Shown here: positions 1 to 8,669 of the stretch, piece by piece
How the letters are laid out: every line of letters begins with the position of its first letter
Numbering within the stretch: the first letter of the stretch is position 1
Source of the DNA: JAGKXB01 sp964498835
GTDB taxonomy: Bacteria > Pseudomonadota > Gammaproteobacteria > Burkholderiales > Burkholderiaceae_D
Direction of reading: 5' to 3'
DNA: 64,000 nt
Assembly: GCA_964498835.1 (NCBI GenBank)
Contig: CAZCIX010000005.1
Coordinates: 4,434-68,433 of the forward strand
Notes under the pieces: model-generated
The model's input: only the letters and a program-made list of their open reading frames with translations
The model's database searches: none
What the model was told of the DNA's origin: nothing
Program-made: the position numbers and the translations under genes

Positions 1-325
1 ACAAGCTGTAACTCATCTGTTGACCACCAACAACAATCTTTTGCAAATCACGGAACGCCTGTGACATGTTCTGATCCAGCCACAACTTTTGCGCAGCTTG
101 GTCAAGCAACGAGCTGGGTGTCATCTGCTTAAGATTCTGGAGCATGGTTTGGTACTGATTGAACTGGTGGATCGTTTGCTGAGCCGACTCAACATAGGAA
201 GCACCAAGCTGGAGATTATTCAGAATTTGCGTAGGTTCGGTGGCACCGATCACGGCACCAGCTTGAACATTGAGGGATACAGTCGAAACGATGACAGCCA
301 GAACGAGCGAAAGCTGTTTGAACAC
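1..325 (-). CDS. trbJ: Conjugal transfer protein TrbJ (VirB5-like), 3' end beyond window
   Basis: The coding frame runs off the left edge, so only the first 108 codons are present. The GTG start (codon 323-325) is chosen because AAGGAGA lies just upstream. The N-terminus is a signal peptide (FKQLSLVLAVIVSTVS, cleaved near VQA). It is followed by the helical, Gln-rich stretch typical of TrbJ (YVESAQQTIHQFNQY, QNLKQMTPSSLLDQA). TrbJ/VirB5 proteins are periplasmic minor components of the conjugative pilus. The gene follows trbE and two small genes, matching the trbB-C-D-E-J order of Ti and Tn4371 systems. The identity rests on the motif style and gene order; the C-terminal half cannot be seen. 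Confidence 0.75.
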   Translation of the reverse strand, partial: MFKQLSLVLAVIVSTVSLNVQAGAVIGATEPTQILNNLQLGASYVESAQQTIHQFNQYQTMLQNLKQMTPSSLLDQAAQKLWLDQNMSQAFRDLQKIVVGGQQMSYSL

Positions 326-335
326 ACTGTTCTCC

Positions 336-920
336 TTAATTGGTTTCACAGATTGGGAAATTAGCAGAAGACAGGACGAAGTTGTATTTCGCATTTCGCG
401 TCATATCGTCCTGGGCCAATGCCAGGCGGTGCAAATCAGGATCGACTGTTGGGGGCAATTTACGACCCGGCATCTTTTGCCGCATCATGGCCACAGCGTC
501 GATGGCTCCCTGCACTGATCTTTCCGCTATCTGAGTCAACGCACCGTAACCCATGTAGATGTTTTGCCCGAATATCGAAGGGAGACTTGTCAAGTCCAAT
601 GTGATCGTCGTATTCGATAATCCCTGACGCATGACAGAATAAATGGGGATTGTACCGCTCACCCAAGCAGTCCACCCCCCTGGGCCGAGGAAATACGGAT
701 GCTGTTTATCATCATCAAGCATAGCCACATACAAAATTCCAGGAAGCCCTTTGTCACCATCATTAATGATGATGTCAGCTTGAATATATGGAATAGTTCG
801 GTTCACACAAAAAGCTCGAACATTCGCAACGCGGATGCTTGGGGCGGCTACGCTGTTGAGCTGAGCATGAACGGAGCCACAAACAAACAGAACAGCAAGC
901 AGGAAGGATTGAAGAAGCAT
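336..920 (-). CDS. Hypothetical exported protein in the trb operon
   Basis: 194 residues starting with a clear signal peptide (LLQSFLLAVLFVCGSVHAQ), so the protein is probably periplasmic or outer-membrane associated. I do not recognise the family. The mature part has two cysteines (in AFCVNR and the C-terminal PICETN), enough for one disulphide, and a Gly/Pro-rich beta-like middle (YFLGPGGWTAWVSG). It lies between a tiny membrane protein and trbJ, 10 bp from the latter, on the same strand, so it is almost certainly cotranscribed with the mating-pair genes. A position between trbE and trbJ suggests a lineage-specific T4SS accessory protein, but no function can be assigned. Confidence 0.7.
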   Translation of the reverse strand: MLLQSFLLAVLFVCGSVHAQLNSVAAPSIRVANVRAFCVNRTIPYIQADIIINDGDKGLPGILYVAMLDDDKQHPYFLGPGGWTAWVSGTIPIYSVMRQGLSNTTITLDLTSLPSIFGQNIYMGYGALTQIAERSVQGAIDAVAMMRQKMPGRKLPPTVDPDLHRLALAQDDMTRNAKYNFVLSSANFPICETN

Positions 921-931
921 GAATTACACCC

Positions 932-1090
932 TCAACCTACGTACTGCACGTTTCGGCGCCTCGGCGAAAAGCATACCTTGACCAATATAGCAACCAGTGC
1001 CAACGGGAAGACCAGAACGAAACCAGCCAAGTGAGCCAAACGCTTGAGTAGCGGCGCCAAAATGATGATGAATACGGTGAAGATGGCCAT
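932..1090 (-). CDS. Small membrane protein between trbE and trbJ
   Basis: A 52-residue reading frame with a good ribosome site (AAAGGAG, 6 bases before the ATG). The product is one or two hydrophobic helices (FTVFIIILAPLL and LAGFVLVFPLALVAILV) ending in a basic tail (SPRRRNVQYVG). Size and topology fit a small inner-membrane T4SS accessory or an entry-exclusion-like peptide, but there is no specific homology I can name. It follows trbE by about 100 bp of AT-rich sequence and is followed by the exported hypothetical gene. Confidence 0.6.
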   Translation of the reverse strand: MAIFTVFIIILAPLLKRLAHLAGFVLVFPLALVAILVKVCFSPRRRNVQYVG

Positions 1091-1194
1091 GGTGAACTCC
1101 TTTATTTACGCCTTTATTATATCATAATAATACAATAAAAAAGTTATTTACTTATGCAAATAAATCGGCGCACGAGCAACCGATTCCCTTGTAA

Positions 1195-3768
1195 TCAAGC
1201 AGCCTCCCGAAGTACCTGATCAAGCTCGTTGCCGTACCGTTCCAGCCCCGCCCACCCACGCATACGACCATTTATCCGTAACCATTCAGCAGGCCAGCGC
1301 AGCCCATACTTTTCCATGAGCTGCCGCGCTAGGATCACGTCTTCTTTGGAAGATGCGCCAACAAACGATAAGCAGATGGGACCAAGACCCAAGGTAAACA
1401 ACCGCCGCCCAAGGGAAGACATGTAGTAATAGTCTCGCTTCTTAGTGGCATACGAAATCAGATCGATCTGGCGCTCATTCATCCCGATCAGTTTGTATTG
1501 CTCGTACATCGTTTCGATAGTACGTGCATCAGGATTCGGCAGCAAAATCTTGGTTTCACAACTTTGATATATAACATCGCGAATCGGACTTTTTCCAACG
1601 TCGGAAATTTCCTGCGTCGCAAACAGAACAGCGCAATTTGCTTTACGCATAACTTTCAGCCACTCTCTGATCTTGGCCTGGAACAATGGATGCGAGAGCA
1701 TCAGCCAGGCTTCGTCCAGCACCAGAAGTACCGGTGAGCCATCAAGCTGACGCTCTATGCAACGGAATAGGTACAGCAGCACCGGAACGACATGCTTTTC
1801 GCCCATGTTCATTAAGTGCTCCATCTCGAACACCTGAAAGCGACCGAAGCGCAGATTGTCAGATGCCGCGTCTAGCATCGGATTGCCACCATCGAGCGTA
1901 TAGTAGTGCAACGCCTCTTTCATACCATCGTGCTGTAGAGCAGCATGAAAGTGCGTCATCGTCCGCGAATCAGCATCCGACATAGCCAAGGAGTTCAGCG
2001 CCACGCGAATTAAGGTGCGATGCGACGGCTCAACCTTGAAGCCTTGCAGCTGGAGCAGTGTTTCAATGTAATCCTCAGCCCATATGCGTTCGTTTTGCTT
2101 ATCAACCTTGGCCAATGGACAGAATGCATGGGCTTGGTATTCTCCGCCTATGTCGTAATAGGTTCCGCCCACCGCATTGCAAAGAACAAAGGACGAATAG
2201 CCCTTCTCGAACTTCATCACGCGCGCGCCCTTATAGCGCATGTGCTGGGCCATAATGAATTCCAACAAGGTCGATTTGCCGGCGCCGGTCGGGCCAAGGA
2301 TAAGCGTGTGACCGACGTCGCCAACATGCAGCGACACGCGGAATGGTGCGTTACCGGTAGTGGCTGCGTAGAACAGCGGTGGACTGTTCTTCGGGTAGAA
2401 CGGACAAGGGTTCTTTATAAGCCCAGGCCATGCCGCCGTCGTCGGAATGAGGTGCGAGAGGTTGAGTGAATGGATCATCGGTCGCCGCACGTTCTCGCGG
2501 CCATGCCCTGGCAAGCTGCCTAGGAATGCCTCAACAGAATTCACACCTTCACACCGCGTGACGAATCCCAAGTTGCGAATCAAGGTCATGCATTCGACAA
2601 CGCTCTCCTCTAACTTGTCCTTGTCCTCGTCCATTAAGACAACGACGCTGGTGTAATGACCAAAACGCACCACACCAGACGCGGCTTCGGACATTGCGAG
2701 CTGGGCATCGTTAGTCATATCGGCAGCATCATGGTCAACTGATCCAGTACTGCTGTTCATGATCTGATCCTTCATGCCACGCACTTTTTGCTTCCAGCGC
2801 TTACGTAACTTGTCCAACAGATACTTTCCCTCTTCCGTTTCGAGAAAGATGAAACGGGTTGACCAGCGATAGGCAACCGGAATCATGTTCAGCGCACCCA
2901 GGATGCCAGGCACACTGGCCGAGGGGAAGCCTTCGATCGTGACCACACGAATGTGCTTACGGCCGATTTTAGGCGTATTGCCACCCGTAAAATCCTGGCT
3001 ACCAATGATGGAATCGGCATAGACGCCAGGCTTCGGCTTGACGATATTTTGCGAAATTCCCGTCGCACAATAGTGGAGGTATCCAAGCAGATCATCCACC
3101 ACCACCGTCGTGCCATCGACTTCGTTGACACGGTCGTGGCATCGCATCCGTGCGATGTCGTCAAAGATGGTACGAAGCTGGGCTTGCACTTCCGTGAGCG
3201 TCTGTTCGTACTTGAACAGCACATCCTCATGAATAGTGCGTGAAACCTTCGATACGTCATCGCTTTTCTCGTACATCATCGACTTGGCTTTGCTCTCAAG
3301 CCGGGACGGCGGGAGATAGGTCAGGACAATTGCGTAGAGGCTTTCATAGTGCCCCCCTTCCATATTGTATTGGCGACGGCGCTCTTCATCCATAATGCGA
3401 GCCACAGGAGAGAAAAAATCGCCCTCGTATGGATAGCCGACAGCGGAAGACCGGATGGCATCGATGTGCGTCATCCAGCCAGATCCGAAGCGGTTCATAA
3501 CACCATTCAGACGCGCAGCGACCGTCTCAAGCTCTGCATTGGTCGCGGACTCAGTATCGGTCCCACGGTAATAGAAGCCAGAAACCAGCTCCCCACCCTT
3601 GCCGAGCAACACACCATCCGCAATCGGTGTGGCGTAACGCAACAGGTCTGCAAAGCCTTGCGCCGAATCGCGGTACTCCTTTTGCATACCGCCCTTGCCT
3701 GACCACAATGACAAAAGCACCGCGCCAAACACGCAGCAAAAACTCACAAACCAAATTCCCGTTGACAT
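1195..3768 (-). CDS. trbE: Conjugal transfer ATPase TrbE (VirB4 family)
   Basis: About 857 residues, the normal length for TrbE/VirB4. These cytoplasmic ATPases energise pilus assembly and substrate transfer at the base of the type IV secretion channel. There is an N-terminal hydrophobic segment (IWFVSFCCVFGAVLLSLW) and the TrbE-type region GSGWMTHIDAIRS near residue 100. Walker A is GPTGAGKST (about 494-502) and Walker B VLLVLDEAWLML (about 682-693). The ATG at 3768 is preferred over an in-frame GTG two codons earlier because GGAGG sits 5 bases before it. It ends the BCDE block after trbD. One copy of the plasmid-wide palindrome lies inside the frame at 1592-1607, encoding ISDVGK. Confidence 0.95.
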   Translation of the reverse strand: MSTGIWFVSFCCVFGAVLLSLWSGKGGMQKEYRDSAQGFADLLRYATPIADGVLLGKGGELVSGFYYRGTDTESATNAELETVAARLNGVMNRFGSGWMTHIDAIRSSAVGYPYEGDFFSPVARIMDEERRRQYNMEGGHYESLYAIVLTYLPPSRLESKAKSMMYEKSDDVSKVSRTIHEDVLFKYEQTLTEVQAQLRTIFDDIARMRCHDRVNEVDGTTVVVDDLLGYLHYCATGISQNIVKPKPGVYADSIIGSQDFTGGNTPKIGRKHIRVVTIEGFPSASVPGILGALNMIPVAYRWSTRFIFLETEEGKYLLDKLRKRWKQKVRGMKDQIMNSSTGSVDHDAADMTNDAQLAMSEAASGVVRFGHYTSVVVLMDEDKDKLEESVVECMTLIRNLGFVTRCEGVNSVEAFLGSLPGHGRENVRRPMIHSLNLSHLIPTTAAWPGLIKNPCPFYPKNSPPLFYAATTGNAPFRVSLHVGDVGHTLILGPTGAGKSTLLEFIMAQHMRYKGARVMKFEKGYSSFVLCNAVGGTYYDIGGEYQAHAFCPLAKVDKQNERIWAEDYIETLLQLQGFKVEPSHRTLIRVALNSLAMSDADSRTMTHFHAALQHDGMKEALHYYTLDGGNPMLDAASDNLRFGRFQVFEMEHLMNMGEKHVVPVLLYLFRCIERQLDGSPVLLVLDEAWLMLSHPLFQAKIREWLKVMRKANCAVLFATQEISDVGKSPIRDVIYQSCETKILLPNPDARTIETMYEQYKLIGMNERQIDLISYATKKRDYYYMSSLGRRLFTLGLGPICLSFVGASSKEDVILARQLMEKYGLRWPAEWLRINGRMRGWAGLERYGNELDQVLREAA
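1592..1607. promoter_or_regulatory. Intragenic copy of the plasmid-wide palindrome
   Basis: TTTCCAACGTCGGAAA, inside the 3' third of trbE. No promoter is expected here. It may be a binding site of a spreading KorB/ParB-like protein, or partly a coincidence of the coding sequence; identity to the intergenic copies argues for the former. Confidence 0.55.
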
Positions 3769-3789
3769 CCACACCTCCGAACTACGGGG

Positions 3790-4125
3790 TTACTTGAAAT
3801 CTTTAATCGCTGGCAACGGCGCATCAAATCGACCGCGCGCAGGGTAAAAAGGCTTGTACTGCTTGGCCCGCAGCAATACCGGCCACATGTGGGGATCGGA
3901 AATTGCCATCTCACGCAGGCAGTAAATAGATGCAATCCACAAGACACCACCGATCGGCACACCCCACCAGATGCCGTAGCGCATGGTAATTAAGTAGCCA
4001 AGATACACGCTTAGCAACAAGCACAGAATTACCAGTGTCCGATCGCCACCCATGAACAACATTGGCCGTACAAGCGACTGGTGAATCGCAACCTTTGTCA
4101 GCGCCCCACGATGACTTGAACTCAT
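3790..4125 (-). CDS. trbD: Conjugal transfer protein TrbD (VirB3-like)
   Basis: 111 residues. The N-terminus IHQSLVRPMLFMGGDR is the VirB3/TrbD signature. It is followed by two membrane helices (LVILCLLLSVYLGYLI and WWGVPIGGVLWIASIY) and a polar tail (SDPHMWPVLLRAKQYK) characteristic of this family. It is an inner-membrane T4SS component that works with the VirB4 ATPase. It lies between trbC and trbE on the same strand with gaps of about 15-20 bp, so the cluster is one operon. Confidence 0.92.
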   Translation of the reverse strand: MSSSHRGALTKVAIHQSLVRPMLFMGGDRTLVILCLLLSVYLGYLITMRYGIWWGVPIGGVLWIASIYCLREMAISDPHMWPVLLRAKQYKPFYPARGRFDAPLPAIKDFK

Positions 4126-4140
4126 AAAGTGCCGGCCCTA

Positions 4141-4503
4141 TTAGCTACAGGCAGATTGTAGTGCGCCCATCTTCGCAGCGATCCAACCGACAAAAGCAGC
4201 TCCACCCAACAGAATTGAAATGCCCATGACGATGGTAACCAACTTCTTCGACATACCAGCAATCTCTTCACCCCACAAAAACGACGCACCGGCAGCGAAG
4301 AACGCGATGGTCGATATCGCCAGCGCAGCGGGACCACGCAGTGCAGTTGCGAAGCCGCACAACGGACCATCCCATGGCATGGCGCCAGTCGATTGAGCCG
4401 CTGCCAAGGAGCCGTAGATCAAACACCAGAAGCCAACCCAAAATTGGTCTGCAGTGATTTTCGGCTTTTTAAAAGAAAACCTTTTGTTGAAAGAGAATTT
4501 CAT
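4141..4503 (-). CDS. trbC: Conjugative pilin TrbC (VirB2-like)
   Basis: About 120 residues with a long basic leader, a signal-type hydrophobic segment (WVGFWCLIYGSLAAAQS) and two further membrane helices in the mature part (LAISTIAFFAAGASFLWG and IVMGISILLGGAAFVGWIA), the plan of TrbC/VirB2 pilins. The likely processing site is near AAAQS. The ATG at 4503 is preferred over one at 4518 because GGAG precedes it at a usable distance and the upstream one has none. It forms the conjugative pilus shaft and lies directly after trbB. Confidence 0.9.
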   Translation of the reverse strand: MKFSFNKRFSFKKPKITADQFWVGFWCLIYGSLAAAQSTGAMPWDGPLCGFATALRGPAALAISTIAFFAAGASFLWGEEIAGMSKKLVTIVMGISILLGGAAFVGWIAAKMGALQSACS

Positions 4504-4529
4504 TTTGTGTAACTCCATGTGTAAAAATA

Positions 4530-5531
4530 TTACATTGCCTCAAACAAATATTTGCTGTGATGCCGGTCATAGCCAGTCACCCGTAACACCTTCTTGACCA
4601 AACGCCGCCTCTGGCCAGTTGTCTCCTTTTCGATATAAACCAACACATTGATTGCCTTTGCGAGCGACCAAGGCCTTACTCGCTTGCCAGGATCTTCTTC
4701 GATCAAATCTTCGATACGTGGCAAACCATCTTCGGCAGAGTCTGCGTGGACCGTGCCTACGCCTCCAGGGTGTCCAGTGCCCCACGCCTTGACGAGAACA
4801 TGGGCCTCAGGGCCACGAACCTCGCCAACGACGATGCGAACCGGACTGCGCCGCATCGTGTGACGCAGCAGGTACGTCATGTCGAAATCTTTGGTGGAAA
4901 TAAAAGATTCCACATTAGGCGCTTTGCATTGCACCTCGTCCGTATCCTGAATCATCACAACACGATCCAGCGGCGTGCGTTTTGCAACGCCATCCAAAAT
5001 CGCATTCAGCAAAGTTGTTTTACCAGAGCCAGTGCCACCGATTACCAAGATGTTCAGCTTTTCGTCAATCGCGTGGTGAATTGCTTGCATCTGCTCCCCG
5101 GTCATCGTGCCGTTCTCAACATACTCTTCGAGGGTGAAAATCGTCATTGGCTTCTTACGGATGTTGAAGCTCGCGTTCGTGGAAATTGGTGGCACAGAAC
5201 CGGCGAAGCGGCTCCCGTCCAAAGGAAGCAAGCCTTCGATTATCGGCTGCTGCTGGTTCACAACCATCTTGAGTAACGCGGCAGTCGTGGTCATAACGCG
5301 CATAGCCTGCTCCGGCAGAATCGTAGCCTCTTCCCGTTCCATGCCTCGCCCAAACCGCTCGACCCAAATCGATCCATCTGAGTTGACCACCACCTCGGTA
5401 GTAGTACGCTCATCCAACGCGGCACATATGACTTGTCCTAAATCGCGGCGCAGTTGTACTTTCAGCCGCTCAGATCCCTCTTCCCGCATAGACGCAGCCG
5501 ATCGGCCCAGCTCCATTACACCACCACTCAT
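4530..5531 (-). CDS. trbB: Conjugal transfer ATPase TrbB (VirB11 family)
   Basis: 333 residues. Walker A is GGTGSGKTT (about 165-173). It is followed by the VirB11-type Asp box (MIQDTDEVQC), Walker B region (VRIVVGEVRGPEA) and His box (GHPGGVGTVHADS). This hexameric cytoplasmic ATPase works with TrbE on pilus assembly. The ATG at 5531 is supported by GAGGGTG upstream. It is the first gene of the trb operon. The region in front (5535-5686) holds a promoter, a copy of the plasmid palindrome and the divergent start of the TcpQ gene, so both operons are probably controlled from one intergenic region. Confidence 0.95.
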   Translation of the reverse strand: MSGGVMELGRSAASMREEGSERLKVQLRRDLGQVICAALDERTTTEVVVNSDGSIWVERFGRGMEREEATILPEQAMRVMTTTAALLKMVVNQQQPIIEGLLPLDGSRFAGSVPPISTNASFNIRKKPMTIFTLEEYVENGTMTGEQMQAIHHAIDEKLNILVIGGTGSGKTTLLNAILDGVAKRTPLDRVVMIQDTDEVQCKAPNVESFISTKDFDMTYLLRHTMRRSPVRIVVGEVRGPEAHVLVKAWGTGHPGGVGTVHADSAEDGLPRIEDLIEEDPGKRVRPWSLAKAINVLVYIEKETTGQRRRLVKKVLRVTGYDRHHSKYLFEAM

Positions 5532-5590
5532 TGAACACCCTCATTGACTGAACTACGGCATATCAAAACAAAGAAATATGATTTTTTCAA

Positions 5591-5620
5591 AGTATAATGC
5601 TATTATAATATCAGTTGCAA
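5591..5620 (-). promoter_or_regulatory. Likely sigma70 promoter of the trb operon
   Basis: Read leftwards: -35 TTGCAA (5620-5615), an 18-bp spacer and -10 TATACT (5596-5591), about 60 bp before the trbB start. The palindrome at 5635-5652 lies just upstream of the -35 box. Called by eye; AT-rich sequence here offers other possible -10 boxes. Confidence 0.5.
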
Positions 5621-5634
5621 CAAGTTTTCTTTTG

Positions 5635-5652
5635 ATTTCCAACGTCGGAAAT
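5635..5652. promoter_or_regulatory. Palindromic operator between trbB and the TcpQ gene
   Basis: ATTTCCAACGTCGGAAAT, 34 bp before the rightward TcpQ start and upstream of the leftward trb promoter. It is positioned to control both directions. Confidence 0.7.
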
Positions 5653-5686
5653 TGCGGCGTGACTTTTCCGGGGAGTTATAGTTCTT

Positions 5687-6706
5687 ATGAAACACACTGC
5701 TGTAGGCGTCACCTTCCTAGCGTCAATAATCATCACACCCGCTACGAATGCTGCTTTCACTGTTGACGAAGGCGCTACGCGTCAAACTACGCTTACAACC
5801 ATGCAAATGATCCCTTCCTCAATGCAAACGCAAGAAATCATGTTGGATGTAATTTTCGTGCCACGTCGCTCGTGGATGGCGATTACAGGAAAGAATGCTC
5901 TCAAAGAATCGCTAGAAGAGATTAAACTGTCAAATGAAGTACGAATTACGACCTACCAAATGCAACCTGCCAGTTCGGCGATACAAAAGCTACGTGGCAA
6001 CACCATTAAACAATGGCTGACTTCCAACGGCATTCCTCTATCTAGAATCACAGTCGTCGAGTCAATGGAACCCTATGCCGAAGACCCAAGCAACAACACC
6101 GCGACACTTACGCTCGTCCAACGCAAATCTCAGCCAGCACCACAGTATTCTGCATCAGCACAATACGCGAGCACACTGCAGCAGCGCCCTTCTCGTCCTT
6201 ACCAGCAAGAACAGCCGCAGGTAACACCACCCTCGTATCAGCCTGCTGTGTGCGCCAAAGAAACAGAACAACGAAGTGCGCAATTCATCAATGATGACAA
6301 AGTGCGCTTGACCCTCGCACAAAAAATCATCTCGATGGCACAGAACAAGCTGGTCAAGCCTGAAGATGCGCTAAAGATGCTCTCTGAAATTCTGAAAATG
6401 CAGGAGGGAACCACAATGCCGACGACACTTTCGTCTGCCACAGAAAACGCGGCAATCACGGACTTGCCGCGCACCTGGACACTCGACAATAAAAAAACCT
6501 TGCGCGAAAACATAGAAGAATGGGCACGCATCGCCAAATGGGAGTTGCTGGACTGGCGCTCTACTACAATCTTTGAATTTCCCTATGCAACCCTTAACGG
6601 CACATTTCTCGATGTACTTGGCCAACTAGCAAAGGGAGTACCATCACTCGATTTTAATGCTAACCGCTCTACAAAATCTCTCACGGTTATTGATGCTGGT
6701 AAGTGA
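5687..6706 (+). CDS. Exported TcpQ/PilL-like type IVb pilus protein
   Basis: 339 residues with a signal peptide (VGVTFLASIIITPATNAA). The middle is Pro/Gln-rich (ASTLQQRPSRPYQQEQ). The C-terminal part, about 265-336, matches the TcpQ/PilL pattern (RTWTLDNKKTLRENIEEWA, IAKWELLDW, GTFLDVLGQLAKG). TcpQ-type proteins help localise or stabilise the outer-membrane secretin of type IVb pili. The region around residues 80-135 (GNTIKQWLTSNGIPLSRIT) resembles an OmpA-like peptidoglycan-binding segment, as in some PilL proteins. It is the only pilus gene on the plus strand and is transcribed away from trbB. A second, shorter TcpQ-domain protein begins the main pilus operon at 20.6 kb. Confidence 0.8.
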   Translation: MKHTAVGVTFLASIIITPATNAAFTVDEGATRQTTLTTMQMIPSSMQTQEIMLDVIFVPRRSWMAITGKNALKESLEEIKLSNEVRITTYQMQPASSAIQKLRGNTIKQWLTSNGIPLSRITVVESMEPYAEDPSNNTATLTLVQRKSQPAPQYSASAQYASTLQQRPSRPYQQEQPQVTPPSYQPAVCAKETEQRSAQFINDDKVRLTLAQKIISMAQNKLVKPEDALKMLSEILKMQEGTTMPTTLSSATENAAITDLPRTWTLDNKKTLRENIEEWARIAKWELLDWRSTTIFEFPYATLNGTFLDVLGQLAKGVPSLDFNANRSTKSLTVIDAGK

Positions 6707-6865
6707 GTAGAGACTCCACTACAAAATTCAGTCCTTTTAGTTTTTGCTTGATGCGTTCATTATCCTAGATACAACTTCCGTCAATAGTCGGCTGCTATTT
6801 CTGCTCAGAGAAAGGAAAATAAACGGGATGAACCCCGTCCTACTATAAGCAGAGACACTTTACCG

Positions 6866-7108
6866 ATGAATCACAACCAGGCGTTTGGGAAAGCGCTACG
6901 AGAACAGCGAACAGCAAAAAAGCTTTCACAGGACGCACTAGCATACGACGCAGGCCTAGACCGCACTTACATCTCAGTCTTAGAGTTAGGCACGAAATCC
7001 CCTACTCTCGATACAATCTTTACTCTTTGCATCGCCCTCAATTGTTCCCTCTCAATTCTGGCACAACGAACCGAAGAAATTCTTGCTTCGTCATCGTCAA
7101 ATGACTGA
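6866..7108 (+). CDS. Small XRE-family (Cro/C1-type) DNA-binding protein
   Basis: 80 residues that are almost entirely one helix-turn-helix domain: FGKALREQRTAKKLSQDALA, followed by the recognition-helix segment GLDRTYISVLELG and SPTLDTIFTLCIAL. It probably represses a nearby promoter. It lies between the plus-strand TcpQ gene and the end of the leftward pilus operon. The ribosome site is weak. The targets cannot be deduced from the sequence. Confidence 0.85.
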   Translation: MNHNQAFGKALREQRTAKKLSQDALAYDAGLDRTYISVLELGTKSPTLDTIFTLCIALNCSLSILAQRTEEILASSSSND

Positions 7109-7165
7109 TGCTGATAAGTCGCTCCAAAACGAAGAATAAATGAGAACCCCTATCCATTCAACAAA

Positions 7166-8662
7166 TCAATGATTCTTGTACGCTGCCAACGCCTTACGTA
7201 CTTGTTGCATCACGCCGCGCCAACCCTCGCTTCTGTTCTGCCTAAATATCCGCATGGACGGATACCACGGGCTATCAGTCCTCTCATGCAGCCATCGCCA
7301 ATCGCTGTTAATCGAAATCAGTAGCCACACTTCTTTACCAAGCGATCCAGCGAGGTGTGCTACTCCTGTGTCAACCGTTATTACCAAATCCATGCACTCA
7401 ATGAGCGCTCCAGTATCCGCAAAATCTTTCAGCTCATCGCCAAAGTACCTGTAACCGCGCTTGGCAAGCTCGCCAGCATCAGACTCACGCACTTCCTTCT
7501 GAATGCTAAATGTCTCAAAAAAGCTATCTAATTCAATGAAATCTGCAAGCTGGATAGAGCGTTGTGCATCCATCCAGTATTCGGCCCTACCCGACCATGC
7601 TACGCCAATCCGTGGCCGCTGCCGCTGACCTACCAAGCCCTCCCACTGTGTGCGCCGTTCGACCGGCACTTGGAAGCAGCCATCCGCAGATGGGATCGTG
7701 TTCAATTCCAGCTCTAAGATGTGCGGCAAGCTCAATAGCGGAACCTGAAAATCGACCAAACCAGGATCATCATACTTACGAATGAGTCGCGCGTATTGAG
7801 AAAGTGGAGCCATAACAGGCAATAGGCTTTCATGCACTTCAAACACGATTTCACAATTTTTATCCTTCAACGGCTTCAGCAATCGGCAAAACTGAATGCA
7901 GTCTCCTAAACCTTGTTCCTGATGAACCAGGATGGTCCGGCCTGCTATTCTGAGCTGGCGAGTTAACGCCGGTATATCCTTGTGTCTCTGCATTCCGCTC
8001 ATGGTTGTAGCCCAGCGCGCCTCATATCGAGACCAACCCTCTTTGAAATAACCAAATTTCAGCAGCAGCTTTCCATAACTAAAGTTGCATGTGGCATCGC
8101 GTGGCGACCTTTTTAATGCCATTTTATAAAACAGCATAGCCTCTTCGTAACGATCCAGACATGCTAGAGCACCTGCGAGATTTCCAGCTGCATTTTCATG
8201 ATCGGGATCGAGCCGTAATGCTGTTCTGAAGGCTTCAGCAGCTCCTTCGTAGTCCAGTAACGCAAAAAGTCCTGATCCACGGGCGTTGTGGGCATTTGCG
8301 TCGTTCTGATTGACTTGCAATGCACGCTCACTCCACTGCACGGCTTCTTGGTTTCTATGTAGCAGTCGATACAGAACCGCAAGGTTCGTCAAAGCAGCTC
8401 CAAGATTAGGGTTGACATCAATCGCTGCGAGCAAAAGGCGTTCCGCGCGTCCAGCTAGGCCTTGTCTCAGTGCTATCGTTCCTAAGTCACACAGCGCGTA
8501 GTCGATGGCCCACCCTTTGCTCAAAGCGACACCGTACATCTCTGCTGCCTCATCCAACAGGCCGGCAGCTTGCTTCTGACGCGCGGCCTGAAAATGCTCG
8601 TTACACAGGGCGTTTTCCGCTTGTATTTCATCCTCAGTCATCTTGTCCTGCTTTCCCATCAT
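7166..8662 (-). CDS. TPR-repeat glycosyltransferase-like protein
   Basis: About 498 residues. The first 220 form several tetratricopeptide repeats (LGAALTNLAVLYRLL, ANAHNARGSGLFALLDYEGA, ENAAGNLAGALACLDRYEEA). The rest is the GT-B/GT9-like domain that usually follows TPRs in this family, with HQEQGLGDCIQF (about 247-258) and VDTGVAHLAGSLGKEVWLL. Known relatives are soluble glycosyltransferases acting on proteins or surface sugars. It is the last gene of the pilus operon and is translationally coupled to the glycine-rich protein (8 bp apart, start inside AGGGTGATGATG). An obvious inference is that it modifies a pilin or the glycine-rich protein. The acceptor is unknown. Confidence 0.8.
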   Translation of the reverse strand: MMGKQDKMTEDEIQAENALCNEHFQAARQKQAAGLLDEAAEMYGVALSKGWAIDYALCDLGTIALRQGLAGRAERLLLAAIDVNPNLGAALTNLAVLYRLLHRNQEAVQWSERALQVNQNDANAHNARGSGLFALLDYEGAAEAFRTALRLDPDHENAAGNLAGALACLDRYEEAMLFYKMALKRSPRDATCNFSYGKLLLKFGYFKEGWSRYEARWATTMSGMQRHKDIPALTRQLRIAGRTILVHQEQGLGDCIQFCRLLKPLKDKNCEIVFEVHESLLPVMAPLSQYARLIRKYDDPGLVDFQVPLLSLPHILELELNTIPSADGCFQVPVERRTQWEGLVGQRQRPRIGVAWSGRAEYWMDAQRSIQLADFIELDSFFETFSIQKEVRESDAGELAKRGYRYFGDELKDFADTGALIECMDLVITVDTGVAHLAGSLGKEVWLLISINSDWRWLHERTDSPWYPSMRIFRQNRSEGWRGVMQQVRKALAAYKNH

Positions 8663-8669
8663 CACCCTA

